DNA of 64,000 nt from assembly GCF_014696135.1 (NCBI RefSeq), contig NZ_JACJPP010000022.1, positions 1 to 64,000 on the forward strand, written 5' to 3'. The translations under genes were made by a program, and so were the position numbers. Of the stretch, positions 55,678-63,437 are shown piece after piece; the first letter of the stretch is position 1; each line of letters starts with the position of its first letter. Source of the DNA: Nodosilinea sp. FACHB-141 (GTDB taxonomy: Bacteria > Cyanobacteriota > Cyanobacteriia > Phormidesmidales > Phormidesmidaceae). The notes below the pieces were generated by a model. That model was given only the letters and a program-made list of their open reading frames with translations, was not told the DNA's origin and did not search any database.

Positions 55678-55717
55678 GTGCCCGGCGGTTGATTTTAGAA
55701 CGTCACCCGTCGGGCAC
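55678..55717 (+). promoter_or_regulatory. Hairpin between psbB and psbT
   Basis: An 11-bp stem (55678-55688 with 55707-55717, one G-U pair) with an 18-base loop lies in the gap. It lacks a T-run, so it looks less like a full terminator than a structure that could set the psbB to psbT ratio or guard the psbB mRNA end. Confidence 0.45.
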
Positions 55718-55776
55718 GTTATATCTAATCCTTGTAAACTAAAGATAACCCGGTTGAGATAGGAGCCTTTTTCACC

Positions 55777-55875
55777 ATGGAAGCTGTCGCTTACATCTTC
55801 ATTTTTGCCTGCATCATTGGTACCCTGTTCTTTGCGATCGCCTTTCGCGAACCCCCTCGCATTTCTAAGGACTAA
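55777..55875 (+). CDS. psbT: Photosystem II protein T
   Basis: A 32-residue single-helix PSII subunit beginning [19 protein letters not shown] and ending [13 protein letters not shown] lies 11 bases ahead of ATG 55777. It sits near the QA site and helps PSII repair. Linked to psbB as in most cyanobacteria. Followed by a terminator. Confidence 0.97.
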   Translation: MEAVAYIFIFACIIGTLFFAIAFREPPRISKD

Positions 55876-55980
55876 TCCCAACGACTTAGTCACTTAGACC
55901 GATGATGGTTTGAGGTTTACGCAAATTTGGCAGGACTTTCGACTCATTTCGATTGTTTTCTCACAATTTAATTAATATAG

Positions 55981-56022
55981 AGGCAAGCCTTTCCATCCAT
56001 GGGAAGGTTTGCCTTTATTTTT
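55981..56022 (+). terminator. Terminator after psbT
   Basis: A 14-bp stem with two G-U pairs (55981-55994 with 56001-56014), followed by TTATTTTT. Confidence 0.82.
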
Positions 56023-56086
56023 GCTAGGTTGCGATGACCTTAAGGCATTCTGACCTGGTCCTTTTTCTCCCATTGGGAGTGTGTCT

Positions 56087-56611
56087 ATGCATTGCCCGTT
56101 CTGTCAGCATCTGAACAACCGAGTCTTAGAGTCGCGATCGGCGGAGGCGGGGCGCAGCATTCGCCGGCGCCGGGAATGCCTGAGATGCGAGCGCCGATTC
56201 ACTACCTACGAGCGCATTGAGTATGTGCCCGTTACGGTAATCAAGCGTAGCGGCGACCGAGAGCTATTTGAGCGTTCTAAGGTGCTGCGGGGTATAGTGC
56301 GGGCCTGCGAAAAAACTCCAGTGTCGTCTCTAGCAATGGAGGCGATCGTCGACGACATTGAGGCTGAACTTCAGCAGCGGGCTACTCGAGAGGTGACCAG
56401 CGCTGAAATCGGCGAAATGGTATTGGCTAAGCTCCAGGCCATGAACGAAGTAGCCTTTGTGCGATTTGCCTCGGTATATCGTCAGTTTCAAGGCATTCGC
56501 GATTTTGCCGAAACCCTGAGCCAGCTTCAAGGTGATCGAGGCGATCGCCATGAGGATGGTACGGAAAACGGCCAGTCCTCAACCTACGTGGTTTCCGCCC
56601 AATCTCTGTAA
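56087..56611 (+). CDS. nrdR: Transcriptional repressor NrdR
   Basis: A 174-residue regulator of ribonucleotide reductase genes. The N-terminal zinc ribbon has CPFCQH and CLRCERRF (two CxxC). The ATP-cone domain follows at ~50-140 ([20 protein letters not shown]). ATG 56087 (MHCPFC) is the typical start, with GGGAG ~8 bases upstream; a GTG six bases earlier would add two residues. The C-terminus is longer and polar ([13 protein letters not shown]). The psbB-psbT-nrdR-rpsA order is conserved in cyanobacteria. Confidence 0.96.
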   Translation: MHCPFCQHLNNRVLESRSAEAGRSIRRRRECLRCERRFTTYERIEYVPVTVIKRSGDRELFERSKVLRGIVRACEKTPVSSLAMEAIVDDIEAELQQRATREVTSAEIGEMVLAKLQAMNEVAFVRFASVYRQFQGIRDFAETLSQLQGDRGDRHEDGTENGQSSTYVVSAQSL

Positions 56612-56688
56612 GCCAGTAGTTGCAGTGAAGTTGACGCCAAACCCAAACCAATCCTGTCGGTGTAGATCAACAACACCGCCTATTCAGC

Positions 56689-56694
56689 TATAAT
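56689..56694 (+). promoter_or_regulatory. -10 box candidate upstream of rpsA
   Basis: TATAAT at 56689-56694, about 140 bases ahead of the rpsA ATG. No convincing -35 box is seen at the right spacing, so the assignment is tentative. Confidence 0.4.
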
Positions 56695-56833
56695 TTTAAT
56701 CCTGTGGGTTTATCGGGCTGTCTACGTCGGCACGCTGTTGCGTGGGGGCTGACTGTCACATATCTGAGTTGATTGTTTTGTACGTCTACACGGAAACCGC
56801 AGTATTACGGAGAAATAATAGGACAACACTAGC

Positions 56834-57811
56834 ATGCTCAATCAGGACGTAAAGGACGCTGACATCGGGTTTACACATGAAGACTTTGCCGCACTTTTAG
56901 ATAAGTACGACTATCACTTCAACCCAGGCGATACGGTTTCTGGTACCGTGTTTAGCCTTGAGCCCAGGGGCGCCCTGATTGATATCGGTGCTAAAACCGC
57001 CGCTTATCTCCCTATTCAGGAGATGTCTATCAACCGGGTTGATCATCCTGAAGAGGTGCTGCGCTCCAATGAAACCCGCGAGTTCTTTATTCTCACCGAC
57101 GAGAATGAGGACGGTCAGCTGACTCTTTCCATTCGTCGCATTGAGTACATGCGCGCTTGGGAACGGGTGCGCCAACTCCAGCAGGAAGACGCCACTGTCC
57201 GTTCCGGCGTGTTTGCTACCAACCGAGGTGGCGCTTTGGTGCGCATTGAGGGCTTACGCGGCTTCATCCCCGGCTCTCACATCAGCACCCGCAAGCCGAA
57301 GGAAGATCTGGTGGGCGAAGACCTGCCGCTCAAGTTTCTGGAAGTCGACGAAGAGCGCAACCGTCTTGTGCTCAGCCATCGTCGTGCTCTGGTTGAGCGT
57401 AAGATGAACGGTCTGCAAGTGGGCGAAGTGGTGCTGGGCGCAGTGCGTGGCCTCAAACCCTACGGCGCCTTCATCGATATTGGCGGCGTTAGCGGTCTGC
57501 TGCACATCTCTGAAATTTCCCACGACCACATTGACACGCCTCACAGCGTGCTCAACGTCAATGACGAAATCAAGGTCATGATTATTGACCTTGATGCTGA
57601 GCGAGGCCGAATTTCCCTTTCGACCAAGCAGCTAGAGCCCGAGCCGGGTGACATGGTCAAGAACCCTGACCTGGTCTACGACAAGGCCGAGGAAATGGCC
57701 GCTAAGTACCGCGAAGCCATGCGTCGTCAGGCTGCTGAGCAAGCCGGTGAGGTCATTGACGAACCTGAAGAGCTGTATGAAGAGGAAGAAGTGGCCGTGG
57801 CTGTTGACTAG
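56834..57811 (+). CDS. rpsA: 30S ribosomal protein S1
   Basis: A 325-residue cyanobacterial-length S1 with three S1 RNA-binding domains: ~35-105 (GDTVSGTVFSLEPRGALIDIG), ~125-190 (SGVFATNRGGALVRIEGLRGFIPGS) and ~205-275 (VGEVVLGAVRGLKPYGAFIDIGGVSGLLHISE). An acidic C-tail follows (EEPEELYEEEE-type). It binds mRNA at the ribosome. Ends in a hairpin that carries the stop codons of both convergent genes. Confidence 0.96.
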   Translation: MLNQDVKDADIGFTHEDFAALLDKYDYHFNPGDTVSGTVFSLEPRGALIDIGAKTAAYLPIQEMSINRVDHPEEVLRSNETREFFILTDENEDGQLTLSIRRIEYMRAWERVRQLQQEDATVRSGVFATNRGGALVRIEGLRGFIPGSHISTRKPKEDLVGEDLPLKFLEVDEERNRLVLSHRRALVERKMNGLQVGEVVLGAVRGLKPYGAFIDIGGVSGLLHISEISHDHIDTPHSVLNVNDEIKVMIIDLDAERGRISLSTKQLEPEPGDMVKNPDLVYDKAEEMAAKYREAMRRQAAEQAGEVIDEPEELYEEEEVAVAVD

Positions 57812-57824
57812 ACTCTTTGTCTAG
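57808..57824. terminator. Small hairpin containing the stop codons of rpsA and the convergent gene
   Basis: CTAGAC (57808-57813) pairs with GTCTAG (57819-57824) around a 5-base loop. The rpsA stop TAG and the minus-strand TAG of the alkyltransferase-like gene are both inside it. Confidence 0.45.
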
Positions 57825-58183
57825 CCTAAGTTCTCTCCAAATGCTGCCAGCGCCTGCTCGATAACACTATCGGGCGGGCGCCATTTATATTTGCCCAGAT
57901 CAATGCGGCCCCGGTGGTCAAACTCAATGCCTTCGTCCTCTAGCATGGCCCGCTGAAGGTAGTCGCTGCCGTGGCGCAGCGGCGACTCAGAGACTTCTCC
58001 CTTGGCGTTGATCACCCGTTGCCAGGGCACGTCGTCGGTGGTCATATCAACCCGGTAAAGGGCGTAGCCTACCAGTCGGGGTTTGCCAATGAGCCCTGCT
58101 AGCTCAGCCACCTGGCCATAGGTGGCCACCTGACCCGGAGGAATTTGGCGGACCACAGCGTAGATGCGTTCGTAGGTCAGCAT
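57821..58183 (-). CDS. Alkyltransferase-like protein (MGMT family, no catalytic Cys)
   Basis: A 120-residue single-domain DNA-binding protein of the O6-alkylguanine transferase family. IPPGQVATYGQVAELAG is the typical start. The active site that would read PCHRV reads PWQRVINAKG near residue 54, with Trp in place of the methyl-accepting Cys. Such ATL proteins bind alkylated guanine and hand it to nucleotide excision repair. The Arg finger position is seen in KPRLVGYAL. Four bases from glgX, likely in one unit with it. Confidence 0.9.
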   Translation of the reverse strand: MLTYERIYAVVRQIPPGQVATYGQVAELAGLIGKPRLVGYALYRVDMTTDDVPWQRVINAKGEVSESPLRHGSDYLQRAMLEDEGIEFDHRGRIDLGKYKWRPPDSVIEQALAAFGENLG

Positions 58184-58187
58184 AGTC

Positions 58188-60341
58188 TTAACCCAACGTG
58201 GGTTTGGGGCTAGTGAGTACGACTAGCGAGAAGTCAGCCACGGCGATCGCTTCTCCGGGTTTGTAAATCTGCCCGTCGTTCACGAAGCTAGTAGGCTGTT
58301 CAGTATTGATTACCATTGACCAGGACTGGTTTTTAAGCAGGGGTGGCACACAAAAATCTTGAGCATCCGCTTGGGCATTAAAGAATAGCAAGAAGCTATC
58401 GTCCTCCAGCCGCTGCCCCTGGGCCTCAAAGCCCATCAGCTCTTCACCATTGAGGAATACCGTAATTGCCTTGGCCGAGCCGCCGTACCACTGGTTGTCT
58501 GTAATTTCGCTGCCGTCAGGATTGTACCAACCGATGTCGTGAACCCCTGACCCGTGAATCGCCCGCCCCTGAAACCAGTGACGCCGGGCAAAGGATGGGT
58601 GGGTTTGGCGCAGCTGAATCAGCTGGCTGGTAAACGACAGCAGCTCATGTCCTAAGGGGCTCAGGTTCCAGTCGAACCAGGACAACTCGCTGTCTTGGCA
58701 GTAGGTATTATTGTTGCCCTGCTGTGTACGGCCGAGCTCATCACCACCGAGCAGCATGGGAACCCCTTGGGAGAGCAGCAGCGTAGCCAGCAAGTTGCGC
58801 TGCTGCTTGTGTCGCAGGGCCAAAATGGATGGGTCGTCAGTTTCGCCCTCAGCCCCACAGTTCCAAGAGCGGTTATAGCTCTCGCCGTCGCGATTGTTTT
58901 CGTGGTTGGCCAGGTTGTGCTTCTCGTTGTAGCTCACCAAATCCCGTAGGGTAAAGCCGTCGTGACAGGTGATGAAGTTAACGCTGGCGTGGGGACGTTT
59001 GCCATTGGCTTTGTACAGGTCAGAGCTGCCGGTAACCCGGAAGGCAAACTCGCCCAGGCGACAGTCATGGTCGCGCCAAAAGTCGCGCATGGAATCGCGG
59101 TATTTGCCATTCCACTCCGACCACAGCAGCGGAAAGTTGCCCACCTGATAGCCTCCCTCCCCCAAATCCCAAGGTTCGGCGATTAGCTTAATAGTGGACA
59201 GCACCGGATCCTGATGAATGATGTCGAAGAACGCCGCCAGACTATCTACTTCGTACAGTTCGCGAGCCAGTGCCGAGGCGAGGTCAAAGCGAAAACCATC
59301 GACGTGCATCTCTAGCACCCAATAGCGCAAGCTATCCATAATCAGCTTGAGCACTTGAGGATGGCGCACGTTAAGGGAGTTGCCGCAGCCGGTGAAGTCC
59401 ATGTAGTAGCGGGGAGCATCTTCGACGAGGCGATAGTAGGCGGCGTTGTCGATGCCTCGCAGACTGATGGTTGGCCCTAGGTGGCTGCCCTCGCCGGTGT
59501 GGTTGTAGACCACGTCTAAAATGACTTCAATGCCGGCTTGATGTAGCGCTTTAACCATCTGCTTAAACTCGTTGACCTGCCCACCGGTCTGTCCAGCGCT
59601 GCTATAGCCGCCGTAGGGAGCCAGATAGCTGAGTGAGTCGTAGCCCCAGTAGTTGAGCAGCCCTGTGTTAGCTAGATGCCCTGGATAAGCATGGAAGTGG
59701 TGGACAGGCAGCAGCTCTACGGCGGTAATGCCCAAGCCACTGAGGTGATCAATCATGGCTGGATGAGCCAGCCCAGCGTAGGTGCCTCGTAGTGGTTCTG
59801 GGATGTCTGGATGGCGCTGGGTAAGCCCTTTAACGTGGGTTTCATAGATGATAGTGCGATGCCAGGGGGTGTCGAGGGGGCGATCGCCCTCCCAATCAAA
59901 GCTGGGATCAATCACCACAGCCTTAGGCATAAACGGGGCGCTATCGACCTCAGAAAACGACAAATCGAGGTTTTCGAGATCGTTGGTTGCATCTAGGTCA
60001 TAGCCAAAAATAGCAGGGTCAAACTGTACATCACCATCTACGGCCTTGGCGTAGGGATCAATCAGCAGCTTGTAGGGGTTGAACCGCTGCCCCCCTTTAG
60101 GATGATGGGGTCCCTGGACCCGAAAGCCATAGCGCTGCCCAGGCCCCACCCCAACTAAATAGCTGTGCCATACGTAGTTATCAACCTCAGTCAAAGGAAT
60201 GCGGGTTTCCTGATCAGCCGCATCAAATAGACAGAGGTCAACTCCTGTGGCATTTTCTGAAAATAGGGCGAAGTTGGTGCCCGTGCCATCCCAAGTGGCA
60301 CCCAAGGGATGGGGACGACCTGGCCAAACTTGCATTCCCAT
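58188..60341 (-). CDS. glgX: Glycogen debranching enzyme (GlgX/isoamylase type)
   Basis: A 717-residue GH13 enzyme that cuts alpha-1,6 branches in glycogen. The N-terminal CBM48 domain lies at ~10-110 (GRPHPLGATWDGTGTNFALFSENA). The GH13 barrel has the conserved regions DVVYNHTGEG, the nucleophile Asp in DGFRFDLAS, the acid Glu in LIAEPWDLG and the third acid in NFITCHDGFTLRDL. The C-terminal beta domain starts after ~600. The alkyltransferase-like gene lies four bases downstream on the same strand. Confidence 0.96.
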   Translation of the reverse strand: MGMQVWPGRPHPLGATWDGTGTNFALFSENATGVDLCLFDAADQETRIPLTEVDNYVWHSYLVGVGPGQRYGFRVQGPHHPKGGQRFNPYKLLIDPYAKAVDGDVQFDPAIFGYDLDATNDLENLDLSFSEVDSAPFMPKAVVIDPSFDWEGDRPLDTPWHRTIIYETHVKGLTQRHPDIPEPLRGTYAGLAHPAMIDHLSGLGITAVELLPVHHFHAYPGHLANTGLLNYWGYDSLSYLAPYGGYSSAGQTGGQVNEFKQMVKALHQAGIEVILDVVYNHTGEGSHLGPTISLRGIDNAAYYRLVEDAPRYYMDFTGCGNSLNVRHPQVLKLIMDSLRYWVLEMHVDGFRFDLASALARELYEVDSLAAFFDIIHQDPVLSTIKLIAEPWDLGEGGYQVGNFPLLWSEWNGKYRDSMRDFWRDHDCRLGEFAFRVTGSSDLYKANGKRPHASVNFITCHDGFTLRDLVSYNEKHNLANHENNRDGESYNRSWNCGAEGETDDPSILALRHKQQRNLLATLLLSQGVPMLLGGDELGRTQQGNNNTYCQDSELSWFDWNLSPLGHELLSFTSQLIQLRQTHPSFARRHWFQGRAIHGSGVHDIGWYNPDGSEITDNQWYGGSAKAITVFLNGEELMGFEAQGQRLEDDSFLLFFNAQADAQDFCVPPLLKNQSWSMVINTEQPTSFVNDGQIYKPGEAIAVADFSLVVLTSPKPTLG

Positions 60342-60633
60342 AGCGAGTGCTGTCTTGCTTAACGATCCTGAGGGTTAACGACGCTAAGACCGGTGACCCA
60401 TTGGGGAGCCCCCATTGAAAACATTCTGCGGCGCCAAGGCGTCGTGCCTATCCTAGGGTAACAGGCTACGGGAATGGGCGTGGCAATGGCAAGAGGGGTT
60501 TGGTGCTCCTTGGCCTTATCAAACTTTTATAGTCTTGCGGTAGTCTTGCCGGGAAAGATTGGATTGCCGATTGCGATCTGTATCGAACAATACCAATCGG
60601 CTTGGTAAACTTCACTGGTAGGAGTGGTAAGCA
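60342..60633. other. 292-base region between glgX and aqpZ
   Basis: No gene seen. Both genes are divergent, so two promoters are expected. GGAG lies 11-12 bases before the aqpZ ATG. Confidence 0.3.
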
Positions 60634-61401
60634 ATGCCTCTCGTAAAGCGTTGTGTAGCTGAATTTTTTGGTACGTTTTGGTTGGTGCTGGGCGGTTGTG
60701 GCAGTGCCGTGCTGGCAGGTAAGTTTTTAGACAGCAGCGGTGCCTTTAACCTAGGCATCGGCTTTTTGGGCGTTTCGCTGGCGTTTGGCCTGACGGTGCT
60801 GACTATGGCCTACGCAATTGGCCACATCTCAGGCTGTCATCTCAATCCGGCAGTGTCCTTTGGGCTATGGGCCGGGGGGCGGTTTCCCAGTAGCGAACTG
60901 CTGCCCTACATTGTGTCCCAGGTGTTGGGAGGCATTTTAGGGGCTGGCATTATCTACATTATTGCTACTGGCCAGCCGGGATTTGCCATTGACCCCTCTG
61001 TGGGCAATCCTTTGGCGACTAATGGTTTTGGGGCTCACTCGCCCGGTGGCTTTAGCCTATTGGCCTGCTTCGTGTGTGAAGTGGTAATGACCTTCTTTTT
61101 CTTGATGATCATTTTGGGGGCCACTGACCTTCGTGCTCCAGTAGGCCTAGCCCCAGTGGCGATTGGTCTGGCGCTGACGCTAATTCACCTAATTAGCATT
61201 CCAGTGACCAATACCTCTGTGAACCCTGCTCGCAGCACAGGTCCGGCTCTATTTGTTGGTGGCCCGCTGTTTGCCCAGCTGTGGCTATTCTGGGTGGCAC
61301 CTATTCTAGGAGCGCTGCTAGCAGGGTGGTTTTATGCCACCTTCTTTTCCGTCAATAGAGAGCCCGCAGCTCAGGTTGAAAGCGCCAAGATAGTCGTCTA
61401 G
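60634..61401 (+). CDS. aqpZ: Aquaporin Z
   Basis: A 255-residue water channel with six helices. The two pore half-helix motifs are HLNPAVSFG near residue 70 and [12 protein letters not shown] near 195. Start is typical ([21 protein letters not shown]). The Arg of NPARS and the nearby His support the AqpZ rather than the glycerol-facilitator type. Followed by a very long perfect hairpin. Confidence 0.96.
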   Translation: MPLVKRCVAEFFGTFWLVLGGCGSAVLAGKFLDSSGAFNLGIGFLGVSLAFGLTVLTMAYAIGHISGCHLNPAVSFGLWAGGRFPSSELLPYIVSQVLGGILGAGIIYIIATGQPGFAIDPSVGNPLATNGFGAHSPGGFSLLACFVCEVVMTFFFLMIILGATDLRAPVGLAPVAIGLALTLIHLISIPVTNTSVNPARSTGPALFVGGPLFAQLWLFWVAPILGALLAGWFYATFFSVNREPAAQVESAKIVV

Positions 61402-61411
61402 CGCAAAACCC

Positions 61412-61453
61412 CAGGCTCTAAACCGCTAGCTTGCCCTAGCGGTTTAGAGCCTG
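61412..61453. terminator. Perfect 18-bp hairpin after aqpZ
   Basis: Bases 61412-61429 pair perfectly with 61436-61453 around a 6-base loop. No T-run follows on the plus strand; a CGTTTTGCG sequence on the minus side could give a weak one. A terminator between convergent genes is likely, yet its form is unusual. Confidence 0.6.
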
Positions 61454-61521
61454 TACTCCATCATCGGGATTGTTGACGCGGATGGAGGAAGCATTCGCCC
61501 AGTTTTTAGTGGTGTTAAAGG

Positions 61522-62052
61522 CTAAGGCAGCTGATAGCCACAACTGCCACAAAAGCGATCGCCCTGGGCGATCGCAGCCCCGCACTGGGTGCAGAATTTC
61601 TGGTTATTAACCGTCGGCGTGTTCAACCCGAGGGTCATCTTGCCCATGCGCAGGGTCATAGGGTTGAGTGACATCTGCATGTCGCCCATCTGCATTGGAG
61701 CCATGGGTGGCATAGGCGGCATGGGCGGCATTGAGGCGATTGGAGAAGGACCAACCTCGGTCACCTGCATGGGAGTGGCCTGGTTGGTGTCCCAGGCTGT
61801 GGCGGATGCGACTCCAATCTGCATACCCTGGATTTGCCAGAAAAACGTGCCCTGGGCCGTAACACAGCGCAGGAGAGCCCCGTTATCTACCCTGATTATT
61901 TGAGGTATCTCCGTCCATGGACCCGTATGCACCTGAGTGTTGGACTGCTGCTGTTGGCCAGCACCAGCGCTGGCTAGGGTAATGAGGGTGATGGAACCGG
62001 GGTTGTCAAGATATATCTTTTGGCCAGGGCTAAGATCGCAGTGATAAGGCAT
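61522..62052 (-). CDS. Zinc-ribbon protein with Met/Pro-rich linker
   Basis: A 176-residue protein of unknown function. The N-terminal ~85 residues (CDLSPGQKIYLDNPGSITLITLASA to FWQIQGMQIG) form a beta-type domain seen in cyanobacterial proteins. A Met/Pro-rich run follows: MPPMPPMPPMAPMQMGDMQM, then more Met. The C-terminal zinc ribbon has FCTQCG and FCGSCGY. Two HIP1 octamers lie inside the ribbon coding part. A protein- or metal-binding role is conjecture. Confidence 0.66.
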   Translation of the reverse strand: MPYHCDLSPGQKIYLDNPGSITLITLASAGAGQQQQSNTQVHTGPWTEIPQIIRVDNGALLRCVTAQGTFFWQIQGMQIGVASATAWDTNQATPMQVTEVGPSPIASMPPMPPMPPMAPMQMGDMQMSLNPMTLRMGKMTLGLNTPTVNNQKFCTQCGAAIAQGDRFCGSCGYQLP

Positions 62053-62374
62053 AGTTAACGTTGCTAATTCTGTTGATAACCTAAAACCGTTTTAATTCGT
62101 TGGACCTGGGCTATAAATATGCTAGGGCGAGCCACTGACCTCTAGCCGGTTTTCCAAAATGTTTTTGGTTCATTGACTCGGTTTGGAGCTGGTTTAAGGC
62201 TGCCCCAGGGCACTTTGGGAAAACTAATGACGGGCCAAAATAAGTGTTTTTGGACTCGCCAGCTAAAATCGGATAGTCCAATGAGTTCCTTATCTAAGGT
62301 TGTAACTGCTAATCATTTAAGGAAGATATGCCCAAGTCTGGCTAGGTGGGCTGAGGTGTGGCGCGATCGCTGCC
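62053..62374. other. 322-base intergenic region, no gene seen
   Basis: Between the divergent zinc-ribbon and Nudix genes. AT-rich stretches (CTATAAATATG near 62110, TTTTGG runs) suggest promoters. A GCGATCGC octamer lies just before the Nudix start. Nothing else was recognised. Confidence 0.35.
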
Positions 62375-62848
62375 ATGGCTAAAAAAAGCGCAGGGCTACT
62401 CATGTATAGAACCCAGGATTCCCAGCTGGAGGTGCTGTTGGTGCACTCAGGTGGGCCTTACTGGGCTAATCGCCGTTGGCAAGCCTGGACAATTCCCAAG
62501 GGCGAAATTGACCCTGGGGAAGACACCTTTGAAGCCGCCAAGCGCGAATTTTTAGAAGAAACTGGGCAGGTTCCGACCGGCAGCTTTCGTCCCCTACAGC
62601 CGGTGCGCCAGGCAGGAGGCAAGCTAGTCTTTGCTTGGGCCTTTGAGGGCAACTTCAACCCTGCAAATCTGCACAGCAATACTTTCTTTTTAGAATGGCC
62701 ACCCAACTCTGGCGTGCTACGGGAGTTTCCCGAGGTGGACCAAGCTGCCTGGTTTGAACTAGAAGAGGCCAAGAGACGCATTATTAAAGCCCAAGGCCAG
62801 TTTTTAGACGAACTAGTGCAAGTGCTAGGGCAGGTGCCCTTAGCGTGA
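62375..62848 (+). CDS. Nudix hydrolase
   Basis: A 157-residue pyrophosphohydrolase. The Nudix box is GEIDPGEDTFEAAKREFLEETG near residues 48-69, matching G-x5-E-x7-R-E-x2-E-E-x-G. The start MAKKSAGLLMYR and the WTIPKGEID segment suggest a member close to the diadenosine polyphosphate/NTP-cleaning branch. The exact substrate is not readable. Convergent with the following minus-strand gene, with a gap of ~24 bases. Confidence 0.92.
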   Translation: MAKKSAGLLMYRTQDSQLEVLLVHSGGPYWANRRWQAWTIPKGEIDPGEDTFEAAKREFLEETGQVPTGSFRPLQPVRQAGGKLVFAWAFEGNFNPANLHSNTFFLEWPPNSGVLREFPEVDQAAWFELEEAKRRIIKAQGQFLDELVQVLGQVPLA

Positions 62849-62872
62849 GTGCTTTTAGGTGCTTGGCACGCT

Positions 62873-63259
62873 TCAAAGGTCAGATTGCTGCAAAAACTGC
62901 CGCAGCCGCGCCATCGCCAGACTTTGACCGAGATTCAAAGGCAGAGCCGACACACCCTCCAGTCGCGACTGCACCCACTGATCACCCCAGTACCATTCAT
63001 GGAAACCATCAATTCCGCCAGATAGCACCATGTAAAGGCTGTGGTCGTCTACCTGTTTGACGTCGTGGTGAATTTCGACTGGGCCAAGGTAACTGTTAAA
63101 GCTCAGCCCACTGTGGATCTTGCCGGGCAATCCCTGGCTAAACTGCTGGGGCCAAAGCCATCGGCGAAACTGACTGGGCTGCACCAAGCTCGCCTGAATA
63201 TGCTCGTGGTTGGCATTGACTTCGATGCGGAGGTGGCTGTGCTGAAATGTGCCTAGCAT
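62873..63259 (-). CDS. Conserved cyanobacterial protein of unknown function
   Basis: A 128-residue protein. MLGTFQHSHLRIEVNANHEH, then RRWLWPQQFS and GGIDGFHEWYWGDQWVQSRLEGVSALPLNLGQ match a small family I recall from cyanobacteria. The shape recalls a START/SRPBCC-like beta fold, not proven. No signal, membrane helix or metal site. ATG 63259 (MLGTFQ) is preferred over a longer frame. It lies divergent from hslO. Confidence 0.68.
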   Translation of the reverse strand: MLGTFQHSHLRIEVNANHEHIQASLVQPSQFRRWLWPQQFSQGLPGKIHSGLSFNSYLGPVEIHHDVKQVDDHSLYMVLSGGIDGFHEWYWGDQWVQSRLEGVSALPLNLGQSLAMARLRQFLQQSDL

Positions 63260-63437
63260 AGAGTGACGGTGGCCCGCAAACAACACCTCTCAGTATGCCA
63301 AAAGAAACCCGATGGGATGTGGGCACAGAGGCGGCAAACAAGCTCTCTCCTAGAGGTGGGTAAACTGCCCTAAACCCGCCCTCCCAAACCTCTTACAATA
63401 ATTAATAAGCAATATTAAGTGAAAACTGGGGCAGCGC

